Source of the DNA: Mesostigma viride
Taxonomy: Eukaryota > Streptophyta > Mesostigmatophyceae > Mesostigmatales > Mesostigmataceae
Assembly: GCA_009746045.1 (NCBI GenBank)
Contig: RPFO01000310.1
Span: 2,134,142-2,198,141, forward strand
Length of the DNA: 64,000 nucleotides
Direction of reading: 5' to 3'
Made by a program: the position numbers and the translations under genes. Below the pieces are notes generated by a model. It saw only the letters and a list, made by a program, of their open reading frames with translations, was not told the origin of the DNA and did not search any database. Below, in pieces: positions 51,381-63,893 of the stretch. The first letter of the stretch is position 1. Each line of letters starts with the position of its first letter.

Positions 51381-54300
51381 ATGCGAACGGTGAATGTGCT
51401 CAGCCGCCTGCTGTCGCGGACGGCCTCTGCTCGCAGTGTTTTGCTGTCGACAGAAAAATATGCGACGCCTCGCACGTTCCATGCCTCGCTGCTTTCCCCG
51501 TCTGCTAGAAGCAAGGCAGATGAGGTTGCTGCTGTCAAAGAGCTCAGGGAGCGCACTGGTGCCCCAATGATGGCCGTGAAGTCCTGCCTGGTTGCCAGTG
51601 ATTGGGACATCGGTATGTGTCTCACACCGGCAGCCTGTGCAGATGCATGGTGTGCCTAAAACCTACACGCACAACTGACTGCTGAGTTAGTATGCTTCAC
51701 CATCTGAGTATGTTCGGTTACGCGTTCTGAAAATAAAAATGTGTGGACAAATTTTCGACGGTCCCGGCTGGCAATATCTTGCATTGTTGGCAAGCTGAAA
51801 TATTTTCGGCTTGCTGCGCACGTTGTTTGGACCCTCCGCGTGGATCTTGGAATGAAATTTTTCTTTAGAGCGATGTTTTCGTCTCAACTGCAGCTTGCCA
51901 AGTTGTGCATCTCGTTCTGTCCGACATCTTCATTCCGTTGCTGCTGCCTGTCTTCTCAGCCAGCCAATCAGAAACGATTGCGGGGTGTGGTAACTCTTAA
52001 TATACCCGAAATAGAGAGGTCCCTTGTCATGGAAGGAGGTCCCTTGTTGGTTGCTTATGCGTGCGTGGGTGGATGAGGGGGGGGAGTGGATGCAATTCTT
52101 CTGGGGCAGACGCGTACCTATTATTTTCCATTGAAGAAGACTATTCCAGGATGGAGGAGGTCGTGAGTGGAAAGCTGGAAAGCCTTTTTCTCAATATTCA
52201 CAATATGTCTTTCCTGCTGCCACACTATTGCGGTTCGCTTGCGAAACTAGCAGCACAAATGGCCAAGCTCCACTTAATTGTTTTCAGTCTTGCATGTTCC
52301 CAGAATCCACTCTGTGATAATTGATCGTGCATGGGGTTTAGGACACCGCGTCTAAGATAATTCACATGTGCATGGTCGTGGTATAAGATGCCTCCATGCC
52401 TCCTGTTACACCGCCAGCTTGACGTTTAAGAATCGCAGGTTTAAGAAGTTGAGACATTTGATTTTGGATTTTCTGGTTTAAGATCGCGGGGCTGGTTTTG
52501 GGCGAAAAGATCTTAAAGTACACACAAAAGGCAAAGTAGCGGTAGTTGGTAAGCGAGGTGTGTGCCTGCGGCATACCGCGGGCAAGGGTGCCACGAGCGC
52601 CGCGGCTTGCTTCATAATTTCACGACTCAAAACAACCGCCTTTCACAGCGTTTGGAGCGTGGCGTGTTGTTCAGCCCCGCTTGGCTCTGCAAGCGCGCAG
52701 CGACGCGCTTTGATGTTTAAGATTGTGGTGATGTTTAAGATTGTCAGCCCTGGATTCGATTTTTGGTCTAAGATCGCAGCCCTGGATCGGTCCGGACCCC
52801 TTCTTAGACCTGCAGCCGGCGGTGTATTGCCTCCTGATGCCATTTCCTGTCAAAGCGCCCTGTCAGTGCTTTGCGTTGGCAAGTCCTGTTCAGGCTTCCT
52901 GCTGTTGCTTCCTACCATACTTCCTTCTGTTGATGTTTCCTGTCAATACTTCCTGTCCATGCTTCCTATTTATGCTTGTTATTTATCCCTGCTCCTCCTG
53001 CTAATTACCCGTACTCATGCCTCCCATCGATGCTTGTTATTTATCTTTTCTCCTCCTGCTAATGACCCCTATTCATGCCTCCTATTCATGCATCCTGTCC
53101 ATGCTCCCCAGAGGAGGCGTTCAAAGAGCTCCGCAAGAAAGGGCTGGCAGCTGCCGCCAAGAAGGCCTCACGCACCGCGGCCGATGGGCTCCTGGGGGTC
53201 CTCATGGCCCCCGACTCGTGTTCTGCCGTCATCGTGGAGGTGGGCGCCCCGAAGTGCCGGCTGCTTTTGCCCTAGTCCATGGAATTTAGAAGTACCCATC
53301 CCCTGGCATTCCTGAGCCGCAATCGCGGAGGTGGGCGCCCCGAAGTACGTGTTGTTTATGCTGTCGTCTACTAGTGGCCATCATTCATTCCTGGGCTAGA
53401 CTCAAGGTGGCTGCCCAGAAGTACCAGTTGTTTTTGTTCTAATGTACTAGTGGTTATTGGTTATGACTGTTCTAGCTGGCTGGTTCCTTATCACCGTTCT
53501 AGCTGGCTGGTTCCTTATCACCGTTCTAGCTGGCTGGTTCCTTATTACCGTTCTAGCTGGCTGGTTCCTTATCACCGTTCTAGCTGGCTGGTTCCTTATC
53601 ACCATTCTAGCTGGCTGGTTCCTTATTACCGCTCTAGCTGGCTGGTTCCTTATCACCATTCTAGCTGGCTGGTTCCTTATTACCGTTCTAGCTGGCTGGT
53701 TCCTTATTACCGCTCTAGCTGGCTGGTTCCTTATTACCGTTCTAGCTGGCTGGTTCCTTATTACCGTTCTAGCTGGCTGGTTCCTTATTACCATTCTAGC
53801 TGGCTGGTTCCTTATCACCATTCTAGCTGGCCGGTTCCTTATTACCGTTCTAGCTGGCCGGTTCCTTATTACCGTTCTAGCTGGCTGGTTCCTTATTACC
53901 GTTCTAGCTGGCTGGTTCCTTATTACCGTTCTAGCTGGCTGGTTCCTTATTACTGTGCTAGCTGGCTGGTTCCTTATCACCATTCTAGCTGGCTGGTTCC
54001 TTATTACCATTCTAGCTGGCTGGTTCCTTATTACCGTTCTAGCTGGCTGGTTCCTTATTACCGCTCTAGCTGGCTGGTTCCTTATTACCGTTCTAGCTGG
54101 CTGGTTCCTTATTACTGTGCTAGCTGGCTGGTTCCTATTGTGTCTGTGAGTGCTGGACTCAGAGCGTGTGCCTAGAATCGCAGGTTGGTTACGCTGTAGT
54201 CTAAGTAAATTACTTGAACTGCTGGGACGGGGTGCCTATATTTGGACCTTGGATTTGCGGCCTTGTTTGCACGTGGCTTCTGTGCCCAGAATTGCTCGCC

Positions 54301-57300
54301 ATGCCTCCAAGAAGATAGCGCTGCCTGTTCAGCTGTAGTAAAGGGCGAACGATGTAATAACGAAAATCGCCATCGATCTTTTCTATCTGTCTGGCTGATT
54401 CCTGTCGGCACGTCAGTCATATGGTAGAGCGGAGGTGCATGCCCAGAATTGCACATAGCATTATTCAGTCCCACTCTGCAGGGGCTCCCGTTGGCTTGGA
54501 TGCTACCTCTGATGCGTAGCTTTGCACAGTATCACAGGATTGTGTGCAACTGCGTGGGTGGGTGCCTAGAGTGACCAGCTTGTTGTCCTTTTATACCCTG
54601 GGAAATATTATTTCCAAACAGAGAAGTCGTGATGGGGCTGCACTATACCCCGTTTGTGCAAACAGGTTGGCATGCCAGAGCTATGGACTGGGCTTGCACT
54701 GGTCCGTTCATGCCCTGGGCTTTCAGTGAGGAAACGCTTTGCTTTATTTGTCAAAACGTTTTGGTAAAAATTTGGTTTTGGTATATTTTTCCGTGTTGTG
54801 TCACTAAGGTGTGTGCCTTGACTGCTCATTCACAAGGCACAGGCTAGATAATTAAACTGATACTACTAAACAAATAAAATAATCTGCGGCTCAGATAAAT
54901 AATCCCTGTCTCCTATTCTGTGTGACTGCATATCTTAACTACCATAATGTCCCTCTTCCTAGTATTCTATAATATCCTAGTATTCTGCTGATTTCTACCA
55001 CCGTGGCTTCTGGTCATTTTTTTTAACTTCTGTCTTCTTTGATTCCTTACTCCCTCTCTACTATCCCTATCAACGTTCCAGGTGAACAGCGACACGCTGT
55101 TGTTTCTATTTATGTTTACCAATGCCTTTGCACCATGCGCGCTGCTATGTTATTTCTGTGTATATTTGCCCATGCCTTCCACCATGCGCGCTGCTATGTT
55201 ATTTCTGTGTATATTTGCCCATGCCTTCCACCATGCGCGCTGCTATGTTATTTATGTGTATATTTGCCCATGCCTTCCACCATGCGCGCTGCTATGTTAT
55301 TTCTATGTCTATTTGCCCATGCCTTCCACCATGCGCGCTGCTATGTTATTTCTATGTCTATTTGCCCATGCCTTCCACCATGCGCCCTGCCCTGTGCGCG
55401 TCATCTATACAATCCCCCAGGTGAACAGCGAGACGGATTTTGTGGCGCGGACGCCGCAGTTCCAGCAGCTGGTGAGTACTGTTTGTGTTCAGCACCTCAC
55501 CATACTCAGCACCTTACCATCCTCAGCACCTCACCATACTCAGCACCTTACCATACTCAGCACCTTACCATACTCAGCACCTTACCATACTCAGCACCTC
55601 ACCATACTCAGCACCTCACCATACTCAGCACCTCACCATACTCAGCACCTTACCATACTCAGCACCTTACCATCCTCAGCACCTCACCATACTCAGCACC
55701 TTACCATACTCAGCACCTTACCATCCTCAGCACCTTACCATACTCAGCACCTTGCCATACTCAGCACCTTACCATACTCAGCACCTTACCATACTCAGCA
55801 CCTTGCCATACTCAGCACCTTACCATACTCAGCACCTCACCATACTCAGCACCTTACCATACTCAGCACCTTACCATACTCAGCACCTGGAATGCTGTAT
55901 CGTCCAGGCCCCTGGTGCATGGAACACCGCAATTTCAGCAGCTGGGGAGTACACACTGCTCCTCCCATTCCGTAGCAGGCCTAATTAGGATTATACAGAA
56001 GTACAAGCGGCGCCTCCCACTCCGCATGGTCCCAAACTCCCATTATGCCTTTGAAACACTCTACCCGCAACGGCGCAGTAGATATGGTAGAGTGAGGCGT
56101 AGTGGGCCTGCGGCTCCTGCAGGATCAAGAAACGACTAGTGCCAAGACCTTCACCAATGCTACCATAAGAGACTTGCTGCATGGCAAAGCAGCACAGCCT
56201 TGCACGTGCTAACATTTACGGATAAGGTTTAAGCAGTCGTGCTCTCAGGCAACTGTTAAAAATTAGGGCAAGGCTGTTTTACCAGTGCAAGGCTTTACCA
56301 GTGCAAGGATTGTTGTTTAAGCAGCAGGTTTTTTCGGTGCTCTCTATATGCACCAACGCTACCATCATGCCGCTGCCCCGGATGCTGTCCCAACCTCCTT
56401 TTCTTAACACGGAGGATAGTTGGCTGTTTGCTGCTTTCTTGAGATTGTAGCGCGACTCAAAATGCTCGGTCACAGAAATCAACACAGATTTGCTTGGGCA
56501 CATTGGACAGAATCCCCTCGAGACGTTAGCTTCATCTTACACAGCAAGTTAGCCTTTGTACTTTACAGACACGATTGGGATATTTCTTATTTTCAATGAG
56601 GCTGCGATGCTAATGAGAAGCAACACCGTGGCAAGCCCTCGTCGCTAGACTACGGCTTGGCAGGGCAACCCCTATTGCCTCTTAGACTGTGGGACCTCCT
56701 GTCACTGCTATGTGCCACCCTATGGCTGTGATAGTGTGGGACTTCCTGTCACTGCTATGTGTACTTCTATGTGTACTGCTATGTATGCTATGTATTGTAT
56801 GCTATGTATTCTACCATAAAATTATGTGCCCCAATCATCTCCGTACCGTCGCGCACCACCCTGCAGGTATCTGCGGCGGCCGCGGCTGCGCTGAAGTTGC
56901 CATTCAATAACTCTCTCGGTTACAAAACCAATGCGGAGGCGGTTGACGTGGCCAGCGTAATGGTAAGCCGCTATTGCGAAGGTTTCACGCGACCAGCATA
57001 AGGGGGGGAAAGTATGCATCTGTTTCGTTGCTAGCACACGCACATGTGAGCACCGGTAGCCATGTCCGGTGTAAAGGTGAGCAACTGCGTGTGCTCCGAG
57101 ATCCCAAGCACCCACCACAAATGCTGCAAAGTTTTTGGGCGATGGTGGCTGGCTTATGTACCCATGTGTGCGACGTTGCGCGACTGCTACGTCAGCTGCC
57201 CGCCTCATACTCGGTACTTGCAGTCCACCAACGCAGTTGCTGCAGCATCTCAGCAATTGCTGCAGTCCCGGGCGTGCCAAATTGGTACTTTGCCACAGGC

Positions 57301-60300
57301 GGACGCGCAGCATTGCCCCGTTGATACTTTACCCCAAGCGTGAAGCCAGCCCCTTCCGCTTCTGCGGAGCCGTGGCCGGCACGTTCCCCTGCATTGGCCT
57401 ACCCTGGTACTTGCCTGCAGACCGCAAAAAAAATCTTGTTCAAAAAAAAAAAAAAAAAGTGTCGTCCTTTCTTCCCACCCCTCCTAGTTAACCATATTGC
57501 TGCCGTTTACTTCCAGGGCGTGCTGCTTCTATTGTTATGTTTTACATTTACTGTCCTGAATCATGATTCTGAGATCCAAGTTCCTCGCACTTGCTTGTAT
57601 CGGCCGTGGCACGCAGAACGCGCCCATGAGCCAAGCGGGGAAGAGCACGACCATCGCTGACAGCGTGAGTGGTGGTTGCCTCAGCAGTTGAGGATTGTGT
57701 TGAACAAATTACCAATATGCTCGTCTCGCAGTCTAAATCCAGTACTATCGTGCTTGCTTTTTATATTCGGTACTGTCGTGCTTGCTGTTTGTATCCAGCA
57801 CTATCGAGCTTGCTGTTTGTATCCAGTACTGCCGTGCTTGCTGTTTGTATCCAGTGCTGCCGTGCTTGCTGTTGGTATTCAACACTGTCGTGCTTGCTGT
57901 CTGGTCTGCCGTGCATGCCCTTGGATCTGCGGCTTCGCATGGTAGCCCCTTGCATGGGGAGTTCTCAGTTGGGAATATGTTGGGTTGATCCGCATTTCTA
58001 TCTGTTTTAGCCATATCCATAGTGCTTGTGCACTCTAGGCTACGCTGTTCATCATGATCTAATCTGCCCCTCGTGGCCCCCGGGGCTGAAGACGTCGTGG
58101 CTACCGACCTCGTGGCTACAGACCTCGTGGCCCACGTGGCTGAAGACGAAATGGATACTCAGGCGTTAGTGCCTTGACCTGTCGTTTGTCTCATCTCGAC
58201 GACGGCTCTTGTCTCCTGTCTTTGCGCTCGATGGCTGCGATGGCAGTGGATGGCATGCTGGTGTTGCTTTAGAACGGGCCTGTCCCTTTGCTCCTCCCTA
58301 CCCTTCTTACACTAGTACTATTACCTATATCCCTATTTCTTAGGTCACCGTGCGAAGCTGCTGCACCTGCTGTTGCTAATCCTTGGCTAGACTATAGCCA
58401 TTGCGTTTCGGTGTCTGGATGTTTGCATATTTGCGTAACCTTTTACACTTAAACGTTATGATGCTCATTTTAATGAAGCCTGATATGCTTTCCAGAAATG
58501 TCCCCTTGTCTACCTGTTTGCTTGTGTTTTTATGCGTGTTTGTGTTTGTCTTTGTGTGTGTGTTTGTGCATATGCGGATGTGCGTGTGTGTGGCGTTGTG
58601 TGATGTTTCTGTTGCATGCACAGCTGACGGAGGTGTCTCTGGCTGTGGGAGAAAACGTGCTGATTCGGAGAGCAGCCCGGTAGGTGACAAGCAGCACACT
58701 TCTTCCTGCCCCCCCCCCCCCATCCTCTCTCTTACACGCGCATGGGCGCTGTTATTGGCTTGTAGATCCGTGCTCTTGTGATTGCAGAGAGGAAATCGAC
58801 CAGGCTGGCTGCGCAATGCCCCACCCCCACCCCCACCCCCACCCGCACCCCCACCCCCACCCCCACCCCCACCCCCACCCCCACCCCCACCCCCACCCCC
58901 ACCCCCACCCCCACCCCCACCCCCACCCCCACCCCACCCCCACCCCACCCCCACCCCACCCCCACCCCCACCCCACCCCACCCCCACCCCACCCCACCCC
59001 CACCCCCACCCCCACCCCCACCCCCACCCCCACCCCACCCCCAAACCCACCCCCAAACCCACCCCCACCCCCAAACCATCTTCAAATCCTTCCTCATTCT
59101 GTATGGGTTACCCTTCTGCTTTCTCTTGTCCCCTCTCTCCTCAGTTCTCAAAGGGCAATTTGCTGAATGCCCGTTTTTCAGCTGGATTCTTGGCGTGGTG
59201 CTAGCAGGCATCATTCAGCCTCTCCCATGATCACTTTTTGGTGGTCATGGGGGAAGCATACTCGCTTGCATCTCACCCCTTGTATTTTGGCCCCCATCAT
59301 CTGCACTGCAGACAGGTGTACGACTTTGTATGATCCTGGTGTGTCTATTGGCCTCTTGAGAAGGTCGGACCGGAAGGTGAACCTTGACAACCCTTATTAG
59401 AAGGGTATTCTGCCAAGTACTGCAGGGTAGGCAACAGATATTCCAGGGCCTTAGTATCGAAAACCATTAGACCACGTGTTTGGAGCCTGGCAAGGTCATG
59501 AAGCCACTTCGCTGCTTACCATTCGTGGAAGGGCGGGAAGGTTTTGACCAGCAGTGCTTGTGTTTGTCACTGGCATCGCAACAGTACACCAGCTGTTGTG
59601 CCCCATTGTCATTTCCGCTTGAGTCCCATTGTCTTCTGGCCTCGTCTGTTGTGGGTGCCCCTACTGGTCGCACCCCTTGGCTCTCCCCTGATGAGCCATC
59701 CACCTGGTGTGATGGTTGCCACTTTTCCCTTGAAAGAGAGGAGAGAACAAGACGAGAAAGTAGTAGCATATCCTTATTGCTGAAGTTCCTTCCCCATCTG
59801 CATCGTGTATGATTGCCTTCTATTGTTTGTTTTGCCTGTTCTGGGTCGGATGCTCTCACTCTGTTTCTTCTGCAGGTTGCGCGTTCCATCGACGGGGGTG
59901 TTCGGGTCCTACCTGCACTCGTCACCAGGGGAAGGTGCGTGTCACACTCGGTAGCCAGACACAAGAGCAGCGCGTAACAGGAGAGAAGAGAGAATATGCA
60001 ACAGTACAACATGCAACAGTGCAGTATGCAACAATACGATACGTAACAGGACAATACAAGAGCAGCCTGCAGTTGTTTTTATCGTCACCCTTCACTACTA
60101 CACTCAATACTATTCAATATTATCGTTACCCTTCACTACTACACTCAGTGCATGAACCGGGCTGTGTGGGACCGCTCTGCTTTTGAGGGGAAGGCTTTGC
60201 ATGCTAGAAAAGCCTGAACATTACTTGTGACCTAGCATGGCGAAGCAGGTTGCTGCATCCTGGGCCCTGAAAGTTGCTTGCGCCCCCGCGAAATTGCAGA

Positions 60301-63095
60301 TGTATGCATTGTAATAACAACCATGTTTTTTTAGCGCCTTGGTTCGACACGCCTGGTGACCTTGTTGCCAAGACGGCAGCTTAGCAATGCGAGGGCTCTT
60401 CAGGTGGTTACATATCATATTCATTATGGTTGGGTAACTTGTAGTGGTTCCTGACTCGGGCAACTTCCCTAATTGTTTAACAACCCTGGGCGACCTCCCT
60501 AATTGTTTTACAACCCTGGGCAGCCTCCCTAATTGTTTAACAACCCTGGGCAACCCCCCTAATGGCTTATCATCCCTGAGCAGCGTCCCTTATGGTTGAT
60601 CAACGCTGGGTACCCTCCCCAATCGTTAAATAAGACAGCAACCAGTGTCAGGTGGATAGGGCCAGGTGCGAAAAACCATGGCTTGGCCATTGATTCCTGG
60701 CGATTCCTGGCTACGACAGGAACACTTTTCCAGCCAATGTGGCAGCAGTCTTTCTTATGCTTTAGCCTTTTTCTAACCAATGCATAATGCATTCCATTCT
60801 GTGCCGGTTGTTCCGTGGTTACCGGTGTACATTGGGCTGTGTACCCTGCGTTATAAGCCTTAGGTTTTGATGGCAAAACATGTCAATCATGCAACCAAGC
60901 TCTTAGGCTGTAATGGAACCGGATATTGCTCGCTGCTCACGCTCACTAGTGCCCCTGGCTGACTGACTATTATTCGCTAACACTCCCCTTATCTTCGGGT
61001 GGTGGCCTCCCCCTCATATTTTCCCCATCACCAGGTCTAGCGAAAATGGCCGCGGTGGTATCACTGGAAGTCAACGTGCCCCAGAAGCCTTCGGCTGTTC
61101 AGGACAACGCAACGGAAAAGTGTCGTGAGCTGGCAAAGAGTTTGGCCATGCACGCGGTGGCTGCCAAACCTCGGTGAGCACAGCTTGACGAAGAGCTTAT
61201 TGGGTGGTTATGATAGCAGTAGTGGTTAATCAATCATTTCCCTCAGTGAGCACAGCTTGACGAAGGGCTTATTGGTTGGTTATTATCGTAGCTCATCAAT
61301 ATAAAAGGATGCTAATTGCTACGGGTGTCTCTCTATTAATCGTTCCTCTTCATCAGAAGTGACCGCATGCACAGGTACGGTACCAAGGAGTACGCTAAAG
61401 TAGGCTTGTTGCGTTCCCCTATTTTTTTAATCCATGATTATACATTGCCGGTGGTGACCCTTGCGCACGTACGTCATCAAGAAGTGGGTTGACCTGGGTA
61501 ATGCTGTTGTATGCTACAGAATCTAATCTAGTCCTTGGTTGCTTTTCATGTGTCGACTCCTGCGCAGGTATATTACCAAGGAGCAGGTCAAGGAAGGCGA
61601 TATCGAAAACGAGGTCTTAGTATTGCGCGCACAGGTAGGTGGTCACTATACTGTGAGCGCAGGTGGGGTGGTCACTATAAGACCCTGGCAGGGCTTTCGC
61701 CCCCTAGACTTGGAAGCTCTTGCATGCTAGCTGAAGGAGTTCCCAACGTGCGATCGCGAGCAGGCCATCTCTCCCCACATAGTTGTGAGCCTGTTTTTTG
61801 AAAGCAGGTAATGTAAAGGTATTACTAATATAGCGATAACAGTAATTTTGGAGATAACACTGATGCAGAGATAAACACTCACGTAGATGTATTGACCGCC
61901 ATCCAAGCATAGACAGCGCACTGGGGCTGTTGAATATGCGGAATGTAGGACCTCCGGCATGATTTGCTGCTCCAGTAACTGTTGGGTGGTTTCCTGGGCA
62001 GCCAGGCCAAGCAACGTCACCTTCTCAATTCGCCATTGTATGCATAGTAGTATGGAATTTGTGCTGTCTTACACTGCTGTGTTCCCCTGTAGTAACTAAA
62101 TGGTTGGGGCATGATGCAGACGATATCGTGTAAGTATTTTCTAATGAGATTAGCATAGGAACGTAGTAGTCCGTGGCATGCCCATGCGCATGACACGCAA
62201 GTGCTTACTTACTTACTGTATTCTCTGTATTCACAACCCTAGAAGGTGTCACGTCCATGCAGTGCAAGGCTTTAGTGCTTTACATCTGAATGTGTGGCTT
62301 TGTGAATTCGTCTGGATGATGTAAGTGCTTTCTGCCACCCCCCACTCCCCCACTCCCCCTATTACAAGTTCCTTTCCCCCTTTGTCTTCGGATACAAAGC
62401 TCCTTTCCATTTTGTCTTCCGATACAATTTTCCTTATCCCTTTTGTCTTCGGATATAATCTAGGTAGGCTAGGCCGCCATTTGTGGCATGCTGCCCGCCT
62501 AAGAGGACACTAGCGTTTCTTATCTGCTCCCCTCCTTGAAGTTTCCTTCTCCCTTTTCTCTTGATCAGAATGCTGGTGGAGGCCCTTGCACCCAGCAAGC
62601 CACCCACCGAAATGAAACGGCAGGTCTCCTTTCCCATGCATCTTTGGAGCCTGCTTCTCTCCTCTTGTGCGTACGTTTCTTATACCTAGTGGAACCTGCT
62701 TCTCTCCTCTTATTTAAATCCGTTACTTATACCTAGTGGAACCTGCTTCTCTCCTCTTATTTGAATCCGTTACTTATACCTAGTGGAACCTGCTTCTCTC
62801 CTCTTATTTGAATCTGTTACTTACACCTAGTGGAACCTGCTTCTCTCCTCTTATTTGAATTTGATGCTATTGCAGGCTGCCACGGCCGAGAAGCCACCCA
62901 CCTAAACGCAGCATGTTGCTTACTCTTCCCGTCTCCATTGTAATTTTCCTTTCCTCTTTCCCATCCCAGGCCATGGGCGCCGGTAAGCCACCTGCGGTGG
63001 TGAACAAGATCGTGGAAGGTCGGCTGAATAAGTTTTTTGAGGAGACGGTCATGCTGGAGCAGAAGTACACGCTGGACAACACCAAGACCGTCAAG
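51381..63095 (+). CDS. tsf: Elongation factor Ts, organellar, ten exons (3' end not found)
   Basis: Exons: 51381-51612, 53112-53239, 55421-55471, 56867-56962, 57617-57664, 58624-58679, 59876-59934, 61035-61173, 61568-61634, 62970-63095. All are GT-AG with consistent phases, giving 334 codons. Exon 1 starts with an Arg/Ser-rich, acid-poor leader (RLLSRTASARSV), a mitochondrial or plastid targeting peptide, then the UBA-like domain (VKELRERTGAPMMAVKSCLV). Exon 2 has LRKKGLAAAAKKASRTAADG, and exon 3 the EF-Ts signature NSETDFVA. Exons 7-8 hold GVFGSYLHSS and ELAKSLAMHAVAAKPR, and exon 10 NKIVEGRLNKFFEE and MLEQKYTLD. EF-Ts exchanges GDP for GTP on organellar EF-Tu. The last exon with the closing strand was not found and may lie past 64000. 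Degenerate exon copies litter the introns. Confidence 0.88.
53321..53440 (+). pseudogene. Degenerate copies of the exon 2 splice-junction segment
   Basis: GGAGGTGGGCGCCCCGAAGT at about 53329-53348 repeats the exon 2 end and donor (53236-53255). A weaker copy, GGTGGCTGCCCAGAAGTACC, lies near 53408. Confidence 0.6.
53470..54140 (+). repeat. 27 bp minisatellite, about 25 copies
   Basis: Unit CTAGCTGGCTGGTTCCTTAT then TACCGTT, with few variants, in EF-Ts intron 2. The 27 bp period keeps all frames open, so the long ORFs are artefacts. Confidence 0.97.
55074..55098 (+). pseudogene. Degenerate copy of the exon 3 start
   Basis: CCAGGTGAACAGCGACACG against the true acceptor CCAGGTGAACAGCGAGACG at 55417. 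It breaks off after a few codons. Confidence 0.5.
55130..55385 (+). repeat. 49 bp tandem repeat, 5 copies
   Basis: Unit includes CGCGCTGCTATGTTATTTCT and ATTTGCCCATGCCTTCCACC. EF-Ts intron 2. Confidence 0.93.
55490..55888 (+). repeat. 17 bp minisatellite, about 23 copies
   Basis: Unit ACCTTACCATACTCAGC with C/T and TC/TA variants, in EF-Ts intron 3. Confidence 0.96.
55926..55962 (+). pseudogene. Degenerate copy of the exon 3 end
   Basis: ACACCGCAATTTCAGCAGCT then GGGGAGTAC, against ACGCCGCAGTTCCAGCAGCT then GGTGAGTAC in the true exon; the donor GT is lost. Confidence 0.6.
57735..57905 (+). repeat. Tandem repeat, about 28 bp, 6 copies
   Basis: Units like GTGCTTGCTGTTTGTATCCA then GTACTGCC, EF-Ts intron 5. 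Confidence 0.85.
58817..59075 (+). repeat. (CCCCCA)n microsatellite
   Basis: C-rich on the coding strand in EF-Ts intron 6, with interspersed CCCCA units toward the right. ORFs across it are artefacts. Confidence 0.97.
60455..60615 (+). repeat. Tandem repeat, about 30 bp, 5 copies
   Basis: Units like CTCCCTAATTGTTTAACAAC then CCTGGGCGAC, EF-Ts intron 7. Confidence 0.85.
61170..61400 (+). pseudogene. Degenerate copies of exon 8 and 9 junctions
   Basis: TGAGCACAGCTTGACGAAG recurs at about 61247 after the exon 8 donor (61175). CACAGGTACGGTACCAAGGA at about 61370 mirrors the exon 9 acceptor and start (61564). Confidence 0.55.
62570..62905 (+). pseudogene. Two degenerate upstream copies of the exon 10 start
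   Basis: GAGGCCCTTGCACCCAGCAA then GCCACCCACC (about 62578) and CAGGCTGCCACGGCCGAGAA then GCCACCC (about 62875) align with CAGGCCATGGGCGCCGGTAA then GCCACC of the true exon. The second has a stop soon after. Confidence 0.6.
62646..62862 (+). repeat. 47 bp tandem repeat, about 5 copies
   Basis: Unit includes GTGGAACCTGCTTCTCTCCT and TTACTTATACCTA. It lies between the two degenerate exon 10 copies. Confidence 0.9.
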
Positions 63096-63139
63096 GTGGG
63101 TGTGGGTAGAATAAAAAAAGGTTTACTTGAGAGGGGCTA

Positions 63140-63380
63140 ATGGAGAGTTGCTGGGATGAGGTGGTGATGCGGGAGCACAAGTACGCGATGAACAACACCA
63201 AGAGCATCAAAGCGGATTAGAGGGATCGGGTGCAGCTGATGTGCAAGAGCCCAAGTGTTTGATGGACACCACCTGGACAGTCAAGGTGGGTTTTGGGTTT
63301 TGAGGAGGAATGGTCATTTGTTTATGGACAATAGTAGAGCAAGGGCGTGCGATGGACACCAGGACGGTCCAGGTGGGTTC
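63140..63380 (+). pseudogene. Three degenerate downstream copies of the exon 10 end
   Basis: Segments at about 63150-63213, 63240-63290 and 63336-63380 align with ATGCTGGAGCAGAAGTACAC through the donor. The first keeps AACAACACCAAGAGCATCAA and the last two keep the GT donor. Later EF-Ts exons may lie beyond. Confidence 0.6.
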
Positions 63381-63893
63381 TATCAAGTGGGGTGGGTGGT
63401 GGGTGGGTGGGTTTCACTTGCATGTGAGGGGAGTTGGAACAAACATGTACGATTAATTAATAATATACACGTAGACTGCGTCACGACCATGTACGATGGA
63501 TGACATGTAAACGAGACATCTGTTCGTCCGCGAGCTTACTGACACAGTTGGCTGCATGAAAGCTGCATTAAAGAGTTCAGGTACCCAAAATGTAGGTGGT
63601 AGATGCATTGGCCGGTCAGCCAGTGAAGAAAAACGGTCACATGGGTACTTTGGTAGCCTAATAGCCAATGTGGTAGCCTAGCTAATTTGATAACCTAACT
63701 TCTTATTTAGTAGCCTAGCTAATTTAGTAGCTATGCTAATCGAGTGGCCTGGTTATGTCGGTTCCTGTGTTATTGCAATGAAGCAAATGTCCGCGCGGGA
63801 TGGGCTCCACCAATGTAGAGGTGGTGGCAATTTTTCTTGCAGTCGTCCATGATAGCCAACGTGTGGCCGTGCTACCTGGTTGCAGTATGCTTT

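Noticed and set aside
53447-54175. 230-codon ORFs on both strands
   Set aside because: A 27 bp minisatellite keeps frames open; it lies inside an EF-Ts intron. It is not a CRISPR array, as there are no unique spacers.
55039-56139. 366-codon ORF
   Set aside because: Built from 49 bp and 17 bp repeats; it contains a true EF-Ts exon in another frame.
58376-59230. Gly/Val/Trp-rich and Pro/Thr-rich ORFs
   Set aside because: Artefacts of (CCCCCA)n.
62568-62625. Candidate EF-Ts exon before exon 10
   Set aside because: Its phase does not fit exon 9, and the protein reads on directly from exon 9 to 62970; it is a degenerate copy.
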